Source: Chara braunii (taxonomy: Eukaryota > Streptophyta > Charophyceae > Charales > Characeae). Taken from it: a DNA stretch of 29,062 nucleotides. Of this stretch, positions 21,801 to 29,062 are shown in pieces. The stretch's first letter is position 1, and each line of letters begins with the position of its first letter. Below the pieces are notes generated by a model. That model saw nothing but the letters and a program-made list of their open reading frames with translations, searched no databases and was not told the DNA's origin. The DNA lies in NCBI GenBank assembly GCA_003427395.1, contig BFEA01000843.1, forward strand, positions 175,997 through 205,058, given 5' to 3'. Made by a program: the position numbers and the translations under genes.

Positions 21801-23931
21801 TACACCCTCGTGGACGACCCAATTCCTCTCCGCAGGAGAGGAGCACGTCCACATATACATCACACAAAGAGCGATAACTTGCAACTGCGGGGCGCACTGC
21901 CCGTACCACGATCACCAACACCCAGACTCGTACGTCTCTACATCGCCCCTGCACCTGTGCGCATCTCTATCTCCATCTCTGCCCCCCCAAGCAATCGTCC
22001 CGCTCCGTGTGTGGAAGTCGCGCAACTGTGCACATGCGGTCTCGTAGTCGCGGCTCGCCACACTGAACCTTGTCTGCGACAAGATGTAAGTCTCCGCCTC
22101 CCTCACCAAACTCGCGTCGTAGTCGCTGACCACGCCCTCGAAGTACCGCAAGTCCCGCCGGCTGGGACATAGAAGGTGAGCAGCGGCGTGCACCGGCTCC
22201 AGCATGTGAGCGCATCGAGCCTGCACCCTCTGCACAATGTAGTGTGCAAGATCTGTCGGAAGTGCACAAACCTCCTCTGCTACCTGGCGTGCCAGATCCT
22301 GTGTCCACTCAACCACCCGCGACATGTGCAGCCCTCCGCGGTCCAACCTGCGCAGCAGGTCGTACACAGGCTCCATGATATGGAACAAGATGCCCATGGA
22401 ATCCCACCAACTGCCATGTCGCACCTGCCACCTGACCCACCTAGCCAACTGACGAACGGAATGGTCCCAAGGGACCATGCCCAACTATCGCCATCCACTG
22501 TCCTCTCCAAAGCTGACCTCACTGCCAGCAAACGCTCCACCATCGTGAACACGGATGCGAAACGTGTCTCACAAGGATAGATGAGGCCCATCTGAGTGTT
22601 TTCCCCCCGGAAGATATGGAGAGCGGCGCCGTGCTCCTTAATGAAGCGCACCACCGCTCTCCCCCTCACGATGATGTCCTTGGACCACGGGCCCGAACAA
22701 CCAATGTCTAACAACATCTTGTTGCGGACATGCACTGCGCATGGGAGCCACGTGATCCGTCGATGCTCCGGCCTCTGTTGGGGCCCCTGGAGCATGTTCG
22801 TCGCGGCGACGTACGTCAAGGCAGAGTCGGTGCAAATGGCGTTCACCCACTTAGGGGAGAGGTCATCGAACACCTTGATCCAGCGCGCCAACACATCAGG
22901 CGCCTGATCCCGCTCACCCTCCCTGTTCATTGTCCGGACGAGCATCACCCCACACGACCCGTCGGCAAGGAAGTTCACGATGGGTCTAGCATCGTGTGAC
23001 TTCCTTCCGTCTGACATGATGGTGGCCCCCGTGACATAGAAAGGAGCCCTGACCTCCGCGAGATCAGCTCTCACATCGTCCGCCGTGTGGACAATGGTCT
23101 CTATGTCCGCGATCTCATTCTCTGAAGGCCACAACACCTTCACTGGCCCCGGCAAGTCCCTGAAGTGCCGGACGACGTCCAACCATGGCTCGCTCCGGAA
23201 GACGTTGAATGCCAGGCGCTGACTGTACACAAACCGCATCCACTTCTTTTTGAACTCCATCTGCCACTTTGAAGTGAATGACTCCGTGATCGTGTTTTGT
23301 CTCATCTCTTCTGTGTTGCGGCTGTTGCCGTCGGTCTGTCCCCCTCCTCTCTCTCCTTCCTCTTCCCCGCAGATGCACCCGCCTCTGTCGTATCCGCACC
23401 TGCCCGTGTACGAGCCGACACGTGCGCCGATGCAAAGTACTGGCCCTGCTGCCCCCCCGGCTCGCTGACAATGCCCTTCCCTCGCTCCCTCCCTGACGAC
23501 CCCGCCCGTGCAACCTCCTCGACGTCGTTGTCCATGTCGATCTGCTCCCCCGCGTCCCTCATCTCTCCCTACCACCCCTCGTCCCGTCGCGGATCCATCG
23601 CAGGCGCCGCACCGTGAAGCTCCTCAAATCGCTGTACCCACTCTAGGAACTTGTCAGACATCTTGTACTCACTGTTATAGTGGATGTCGACAAGTGCCTC
23701 GTCTGTCACCTCCGGACATCCCTTGCCCTGGCGGAAATGGTGCGCCGCCACGAACTTGTTGCCCTGGAACTTGTGGCCGCAGAAAACGCACTTCAACATG
23801 CGATTGCCGCGGAATCTCTCGCCAAGAGTCTGTCCCACGCGGATGTACTTGTACACACAGCACTTCTTCTGCGCCTTCCAATTCTCGTCCTCCCCCCCAT
23901 CCTCAAACACCCGAGATTGACTTCGCGGCAT
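18861..23931 (-). pseudogene. hAT transposase (BED-DUF659-dimerisation) with very long C-terminal tail, decayed
   Basis: A cut-and-paste transposase reads leftward from the Met at 23,931. It opens with a BED-type zinc finger (C48, C51, H64/H65, C72). DUF659 core blocks follow at about 23,245-22,555: ATIMSDGRKSHDARPIVNFL (first catalytic Asp), AICTDSALTYVAA (second Asp), and LPCAVHVRNKMLLDIG with the CxxH motif. The hAT dimerisation block CSSPAERNWVVHEGVQLKKH lies near 21,845. The frame then continues about 945 codons to TGA at 18,861 through an acidic, Gly/Ser/Pro-rich tail with a coiled-coil-like stretch (FEERLDRLESRQ, about 20,685). Lesions are TAG 23569, a frame change near 23,300, another near 22,455, TGA 21912 (apparently replacing a Trp codon), TGA 21546, TAG 21009, TAG 20268 and TGA 19425. 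The tail's function is unknown, and it could be a fused second gene. Confidence 0.82.
19558..19710 (-). repeat. 51-bp minisatellite inside the transposase tail frame
   Basis: Three units (19558-19608, 19609-19659, 19660-19710) share CCNGATG(G/C)CGCTGCG and CC(T/A)CCAGAAGGTAAG. The 51-bp period is a multiple of three and encodes a 17-residue repeat of the type PSGGSAAAASGGAAGDL on the minus strand. The expansion therefore did not disturb the reading frame, which supports coding history. Confidence 0.9.
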
Positions 23932-24061
23932 CGTGCCCGCTCGCGGACGGGTTCACCGAAGCGGTCCACCCCTTTCCTGTCCCGCGAATCTCCAACTCCC
24001 GCCAGTGTCCCTCCCCGCACCAGGCCTCGTCGGGCCCTCCCCCCACTTACCTCTCTGGTTT

Positions 24062-24062
<1 letters not shown>

Positions 24063-24149
<87 letters not shown>
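24063..24149. repeat. Poly(C) run of about 87 bases
   Basis: An unbroken C run lies upstream of the transposase start (poly(G) on the coding strand). A GTAAGT splice-donor-like site (minus strand, 24,050-24,045) lies between it and the start codon. The exact length is probably unreliable because such runs are hard to sequence. Confidence 0.9.
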
Positions 24150-24151
<2 letters not shown>

Positions 24152-24393
24152 CGGCCTCGAAACCCCGCACTCTGCTGCAAATGCGTCGCGGGCCGAGCAC
24201 AAGCCCCCCTCCATCGCGCATTCAAAAAAAAAGAACGCGCGTTTAAAACGTTGAACGCGCGTTCAAAAAAATGGACGCGCGTTCAATTTTTAATCACACT
24301 GCGCGCCGGCGGAGTCGTCGTCTCGCGCCCGCTGCCTCGATGCGCCGTCGATGTCGCCGCGCGCCTCCACGTCGACGTCGCTCTCCACGCGCT

Positions 24394-24452
<59 letters not shown>

Positions 24453-24487
24453 GTTTCTCTCTCTCTCTGTTTCTCTCTCTCTCTCTN

Positions 24488-24560
<73 letters not shown>

Positions 24561-24603
24561 CGCTCGCTCGCTCGCTCGTGCGCTAGCTAAGGCGCAGGCC
24601 ATG

Positions 24604-24658
<55 letters not shown>
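24394..24658 (+). repeat. (CT)n microsatellites with a CGCT stretch
   Basis: CT runs at about 24394-24557 (one N at 24487 and a few TTTCT interruptions) and 24607-24658 flank a short (CGCT)n stretch at about 24557-24579. They lie in the 5' region of the minus-strand transposase, where the sense strand reads (AG)n. Confidence 0.95.
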
Positions 24659-24667
<9 letters not shown>

Positions 24668-24778
24668 AGCACGTGCGTTCGTTCCCTCGTTCACAGTGCG
24701 TGTGCAGTACTTGTGGAAGTGAACGTGGGGAACGCTTGACGCGCACTGCACGACTGTGTCGCGTGCGAACGCTCCCCC

Positions 24779-24788
24779 CACTATATAC
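24779..24788 (-). promoter_or_regulatory. Candidate TATA box for the transposase
   Basis: On the minus strand the GC-rich context GGGGCAG is followed by TATATAG, a good TATA word about 850 bases upstream of the transposase Met and inside the transposon end. This is motif evidence only. No transcript data are available here. Confidence 0.35.
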
Positions 24789-24811
24789 TGCCCCGCGACG
24801 AAACGCGGGCC

Positions 24812-24812
<1 letters not shown>

Positions 24813-24848
<36 letters not shown>
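24813..24848 (+). repeat. (TTA)n microsatellite
   Basis: About twelve TTA/TAT units run into TTTTTATTTTTATTTTTTT, just inside the right end of the large hAT element. Confidence 0.93.
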
Positions 24849-25042
24849 TTTATTTTTATTTTTTTCGGGACTACAACCTCCCAGCAGGCTCCCCTGAGCA
24901 CCGGCGACCCTCCAGCGGCCTCAGAGGCACCCCCCAAGCCCCGACAGACCCCTGCGCAAACGCGTCAACTGCGTTCAGGGGCGTTCAGTGAACGCTCGTT
25001 CAAAGCGTTCAAAAACTTAACGCGGAACGCGCGGTAACATAG

Positions 25043-25050
25043 GTATGCGC
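25043..25050. repeat. Right target-site duplication of the large hAT element
   Basis: GTATGCGC directly follows CGGTAACATAG and matches seven of the eight bases of the left duplication. Confidence 0.78.
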
Positions 25051-25480
25051 AGTACATAGTGTGCCATTACTGCAACTGCTTGCGAACTCATGCATGACTA
25101 GTCGTTATGAGGAAGTCCGAGCCCGCACGACAATTTTATGATGTCTGGCGCGCGACATCCTTAAGATTTCAGTAACATTTGGTTATGGGTCAGACACCGA
25201 AGGAACTAGGCATTTTTGGTTTTAAGAGTATGTTACTTTTTTGTTTTTGGCGTTGTATGACGCTTGGCGAGTAGGACGCGTCCTAGCTCACCCCTTCCCC
25301 CCCCCCCCCCTCCTCCCCCTCCCCAGTGCTTCGATCCTTGTACGGGTTTGATGGAGACGTGGGACCGCGCGTATCCGCAATGCAATAACGTATGATCAAC
25401 GCCCATCCACAGGGCATTATCTGCGATTGTAACATGAAGGCGTGGTTTAGGCAAGTGCAAGGAAAGGTCCGGCATTCCTG
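25051..25480. other. Intergenic stretch with a polypyrimidine tract
   Basis: No gene is recognisable. A C-rich tract (CCCCTTCC, C11, then TCCTCCCCCTCCCC) lies at about 25291-25325. Confidence 0.5.
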
Positions 25481-25846
25481 GATCCTAGAAGTGCGCCGGG
25501 ATCCAAACTTGTCGGAAACAGAATCGAGAACGAACTGGTGTTCCTCGGTTGCAATGAATTGACTGTCGGACAAGTGTCATCACAAATGCAAAGCTATGAG
25601 TGGTTGCAGATAAAAAAGAACATGACTGAATGACCCTCAAGTGACCCCTATAAAACCCGATTAACTCCACCACCAAGGCGAGGTCGTGTGCTGGCACTGC
25701 AAGCCTCTGCAGTGCGCGCGACTTCGAAATTAGTGCGTTTTTCCAGGCGAAGGGCACGAACGACCACAACAGCGTCGCAAACCGTTATAGGTCGACGGGT
25801 TGCGACAAAAGAAAAATACCATGGCCGAGGTTACCATCACTAGTAA
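25480..25846 (+). repeat. Partial unit preceding the 910-bp tandem repeat
   Basis: It contains CGGGATCCAAACTTGTC (about 25497), AAACCCGATTAACTCCA and GTGTGCTGGCACTGCAAGC (25686), all shared with the full units to the right, in compatible order but with deletions. Confidence 0.7.
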
Positions 25847-27480
25847 GTCCATGTCTGGTTGCAAAATAAAAATCATGGTTCGAGTTCTCTGAAGTGACCC
25901 CCTCTAAACCCCGATTAACTCTAGCGACAAGGCAAGCTTGTGTGCTGGCACTACAAGCTTTTAAAGCACGAACAACGATAAAAATTAGCGTGAGGTTGAC
26001 ACGAAAAACCAGAACAGCGCGGGAACCTTAAATCTTGTCTCCACCGACCGTACAAAAATGACCAGGGCTCTCCAAGACCCTTACACATCCCCCACAACCC
26101 CCCATTCTGTAAATCGACAAGGCACGCACGTGTGCTGGCAATGCTTACTTCTGCAATCCCAGCGACAGTCGTGCGTCAGTCGCACCCAGCTGATAGCGGA
26201 TTCCACGAATACCTAGAACAAAGCGCGATCCTCAAAGTTCGTCGGGATCCGAACTTATCAACGATAAGGCTTCCATGATCGCAAACATTGTACTGCTAAG
26301 ACGTCATCCGACATGCGTGGTAGGTTAAAAAATAACACGGGTATAGGCCCCTTCAACAACCCCCATGAACCCCGACGCAACAAGTTACAGCGACCCTCAA
26401 AACCCTAACATCCTGCGACTACATTGCTTGGGCAGTCGGATTTGCACAACCTTCCACTTACAGCCTACACATTACCGGACTAAGAAGAACATGGCTCTTG
26501 GACCCCTAAGAAAACTTCATAAACCCTCGATGAGGCTAGTGGTGAAGGCGAGCCAGGGTGAGGGCAATGCGAACATTCAAAATATAGAAGATGTGACATG
26601 AAGGCACGGTTTCGGCGGATGTAATGAACAATATGATGTAGATGGATCCTCTAAGTGTGTCTAGATCCGAACTTGTCAAAGGCAGATTTTGGAAGAAGGC
26701 AATTTCCCGCAAGTAGTGAGATTGTACCGTTGGTCTATTGTCTTTACAACTGCAAGTCCATGTCTGGTTGTAGAAATAAAAATCATGGTTCGAGGTCCCT
26801 CAAGAACCCCCCTATAAACCCCGATTAACTTCAGCGACAATGTGAGTTCGTGTGCTAGCACCACAAATCTTCGCAGTCCGGACAACGACAAAAAATAGCG
26901 CGAAATTGCAGGCGGTTGACACGAAAGACAAGAGCAACGCGGAACCTAAAATTATGTGCTCACCTACAGTACAAAAACGAGCAGGGCTCAAAGACCCTTA
27001 CATCCCCCACAAACCCCCCTTCCGTGAATCGACAAGGCACACATGTGTGTTGGCATTGCGTACTTCTGCAGTCCTTGCGACGGTCGTGCGTCAACCGCGC
27101 CCAATTGATGGCGGATTCCTCGAATGCCCAGAACGAAGCGCGATCCTCAAAGTTGGTCGGGATCCGAACTTGTCAGTTGTCGGGGTCCAGCGATCGTGAA
27201 CATTGTACTGTTGGGAGGTGATTCAACCATTGTGCGTGATTAGAAAAGAACATGGGTATAGGTCGCTTCAACAACTCCCACAAAACCCGATTCGACCACC
27301 CCTTGAACCCTAAGAACCCGCGGTTTTTCATGTTGGGGCAACTGGGTTCGCTTTGTTTCCCACTCCAAACGCACACGTTAGAGGAGTAAGGAGAACATGG
27401 TTGTTGGGCCCCTCGACAGACCCCACAAACCGCTGAAGGGGTTTTTTAACTACGAGAGCTCATTCGCTGGCGAGGATAAG
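25847..27480 (+). repeat. Two ~910-bp tandem repeat units
   Basis: Unit 1 starts at 25847 and unit 2 at 26756, both at GTCCATGTCTGGTTG. The offset is steady along their length: 909 for that anchor, 915 for CGGGATCCGAACTT (26243 and 27158) and 906 for AGAACATGG (26486 and 27392). Each unit contains two copies of an inner module (GACAAGGCA..., GTGTGCTGGCA) about 190 bp apart (25940/26130 and 26850/27045). Open frames inside are short and not conserved between units, so the repeat looks non-coding. Confidence 0.88.
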
Positions 27481-28370
27481 ATTTGCGTTAGTCTCCCGTG
27501 ATCCGATTTTCGTCTCCTACTCCCCCTGCCAGACCAGGAAAACAACGGGTCTGTGGCACTGAGCTGACAACTGTGGATGAGGAAGTTCGGATTCCCACGA
27601 AGTTTGGTTGATATGGGAGTGAGGACAAGATTGGTGGGCGGGGTTTAGGGTTCGAGGATGGTCGTTTTCTTATTTTCTGCGAGTCGCCCACAACGACTGC
27701 CAGACCCTGTTGTTGCAGGAATGTGTTTTTGCGAAGCGACGGTCTCCGTGGAGCATGGGTAACCTGTGGTGATCGGGGCTCACAAGGGTCGGAGTGGAAA
27801 TATATCGTCCTTCCTCTGAAACGTGGTTGGCAATAACAGCCACACCTTGAGGTTGCCGAATTAGGGTCTTGCGAAGTGATCGATTTCGCGGAACATTGTA
27901 CTGCTGAGACTGCCGGGATCCAAACTAATGAAATCAGGGTTCTCTGCAATTAAGGCAAACGACTTGTGTGGAAAGCGAGCAGCCATGTCACTAGCAGACG
28001 GTAGAGAGAGGACATAGCACGATGGTATAGTTAGCGACGTCGCAGGGAGGTTGCAACCTGCAATCCGTCCGATTTCGGACTCGCAGGAAACCTGTGTCCT
28101 GCGAGAACTGATTTTAGAGCCCTTCGTCTTTTGCGCGCCTCTCGAGTCGGTTGCCAATACCGCAAGTCTGTCGGGATCCGGACTTCTTTTTCATGACCTC
28201 GACCACCACAGTTGAACACTGAGGTCTCCGCCGCCGAAATGCGTCACGAACCCTAAATTCCATAGCCATGAATTACGGGGTGTTAGCCCGTGTCAGAGCC
28301 CTCTGGTGCAATGTGTGCGGCACACGTAAGGTTGCAATCGTGCAAGTCCGCCGGCATTCGAACATCGTGT
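27481..28370. other. Intergenic stretch, no recognised gene
   Basis: A 153-codon minus-strand frame (27488-27949) is open but resembles no family I know. Further copies of CGGGATCC(A/G) occur at about 27914 and 28168, linking this stretch to the repeat to its left. Confidence 0.45.
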
Positions 28371-28461
28371 GTTCATGAGAAGGCACACGTGCGAGATCGA
28401 AACCCGGAGGACTACAACTATCACCTCTTGGACATTTGTTCATGAGAAGGCACATGTGTCG
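28371..28461 (+). repeat. 24-bp direct repeat pair
   Basis: GTTCATGAGAAGGCACACGT (28371) and GTTCATGAGAAGGCACATGT (28438) are separated by a 67-bp period. Confidence 0.88.
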
Positions 28462-28715
28462 CAATCGCGATCACACGCTTAACCGTGCCTTCTGCGCATT
28501 TTCGTGATCATCACTCGATCACGACCACACTGTAGTACACGTTAGTAGGCAACGGTTGCACGGAGGAGGAAGCTATGTTCGTTATTGAACAATGTCGTTG
28601 ATGCGGAACAGGGTTCTCGTCAGGTAATGAAAAGCTCGCTGTGGACCACGCGGCTGACCAGAACCTCGTCTCCCATTGACGACACTGCACGCGTATACAC
28701 CTGCGCTATGAAACA

Positions 28716-28735
28716 CCCGCGGACGCGTCCGCGGG
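28716..28735. repeat. Perfect 20-bp palindrome
   Basis: CCCGCGGACGCGTCCGCGGG equals its own reverse complement. Related CCGCGG/GCGGACCC words follow at about 28757, 28772 and 28795 and form a loose inverted arrangement. Confidence 0.9.
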
Positions 28736-28859
28736 GTCGAGCTCGGATCGCGGACCCAAATGGGCCCGCATCCGCGGCCTACCTGGTCCACACCGCGGAC
28801 CCAATTTTACACAAATTTTCCTGAATTAAATAATAGGTAAAAATATATATATATATACG

Positions 28860-28906
28860 GGGTTGTAGGGAATTTAGAGCCCTACAACCCTTTTTTTTTT
28901 TTTTTT
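28860..28906 (+). repeat. 11-bp stem hairpin followed by T16
   Basis: GGGTTGTAGGG (28860-28870) and CCCTACAACCC (28880-28890) pair perfectly around a 9-base loop, and 16 T follow at once. Outside it, TATATATACG (28850-28859) and CGTATATATA (28969-28978) are also reverse complements, and A12 (28957-28968) can pair with T16. A nested foldback is thus possible. A transcription terminator is a less likely reading in a eukaryote. Confidence 0.8.
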
Positions 28907-29062
28907 GGACTTTATTTAGGATTTTTAAGAAATCAAAAACGAAATTCGATTTCAAGAAAAAAAAAAAACGTATATATAAAGAAAAGCAGGAATTTTTTTT
29001 GGTCATTTTTTATCATGAGATATATGGTCCGTGAGTTTACCTGTATTTTTTAGAAATGAATT

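Larger units (their letters stand above)
24228..25035. repeat. Right subterminal repeats of the large hAT element
   Basis: GAACGCGCGTTTAAAACG, GTTGAACGCGCGTTCAAA and GGACGCGCGTTCAAT lie at 24,235-24,290. A second cluster (GCGTTCAG, GAACGCTCGTTCAAAGCG, GCGTTCAAAAAC) lies at 24,970-25,020. Both use the same words as the left subterminal cluster. Confidence 0.75.
17566..25042 (-). mobile_element. 7.5-kb hAT transposon (formerly autonomous)
   Basis: Termini CTGTGTAACCG (17566-17576) and CGGTAACATAG (25032-25042, reverse complement CTATGTTACCG) agree at 9 of 11 positions. They are flanked by GTATGCGT (17558-17565) and GTATGCGC (25043-25050), an 8-bp duplication with one difference, the length hAT transposases make. 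Both ends carry many GTTCAA, TTGAACG, GTTTAAAC and CGCG motifs, as expected for subterminal transposase-binding repeats. The interior encodes a minus-strand hAT transposase (23,931 to 18,861). A 260-base gap, CA and CT microsatellites, C87 and a TTA run lie inside, so the true length may differ. Confidence 0.82.

Noticed and set aside
23508-24897. Plus-strand Pro-, Ser- and Leu-rich frames of 188-248 codons
   Set aside because: They are translations of the poly(C) and CT microsatellite and are antisense to the BED finger exon.
28860-28906. A bacterial-type intrinsic terminator
   Set aside because: The hairpin plus T-run has the right shape, but no gene ends before it, the rest of the window is eukaryotic repeat DNA, and a nested foldback explains it better.
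1-29062. tRNA or rRNA genes
   Set aside because: I saw no cloverleaf-compatible A and B box arrangement or conserved rRNA segment on either strand by eye. A covariance-model search would be needed to exclude them fully.

Overview
The window looks like a repeat-dominated stretch of a large eukaryotic nuclear genome. It holds a non-LTR retrotransposon, hAT-type DNA transposons with 8-bp target-site duplications, a satellite array, many microsatellites and homopolymer runs, and one 260-base assembly gap. I found no intact host gene. The mix of a zf-RVT-ended LINE, a BED/DUF659/hAT transposase and a DUF7869-type protein would suit a streptophyte alga such as Chara or a similarly repeat-rich plant-lineage genome. 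That placement is inference and is not proven by the sequence.

Layout. 1-7,080: microsatellite, a nested foldback with homopolymer arms (854-1,205), short tandem duplications, a diverged dispersed repeat (2.53-2.68 kb and 4.75-4.90 kb), a 27/32-bp alternating minisatellite (5.57-5.70 kb) and a 40-bp tandem pair (6.57-6.66 kb), with no recognisable gene. 7,083-10,640 (+): a broken, 5'-truncated LINE with endonuclease, reverse transcriptase and a C-terminal zf-RVT-like part. 10,730-12,140: a 270-293-bp satellite array split by a 362-bp MITE (11,638-11,999) with a perfect 8-bp duplication and the empty site preserved in the neighbouring monomer. 13,752-16,498 (-): a decayed DUF7869-family gene. 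17,092-17,384: a second MITE of the same CGTAC-rich family. 17,566-25,042: a 7.5-kb hAT element with terminal inverted repeats, 8-bp flanking duplications, GTTCAA/CGCG-rich subterminal repeats and a decayed minus-strand transposase (23,931 to 18,861). 25.4-27.5 kb: two copies of a ~910-bp tandem unit plus partial modules. 27.5-29.06 kb: no recognisable gene, but a perfect 20-bp palindrome and a strong hairpin followed by T16.

How it fits together. The large hAT element and both small CGTAC-rich MITEs share related termini (CTGTGTAAC, CTATGTTAC, CTACGTTGC) and 8-bp duplications, so the large element belongs to the lineage that could once have mobilised the small ones. The large element's transposase has BED, DUF659 and hAT-dimerisation parts and then stays in one frame for about 945 more codons of an acidic, Gly/Ser-rich tail broken only by isolated stop codons. 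A transposase with so long a tail is the most unusual coding feature in the window.
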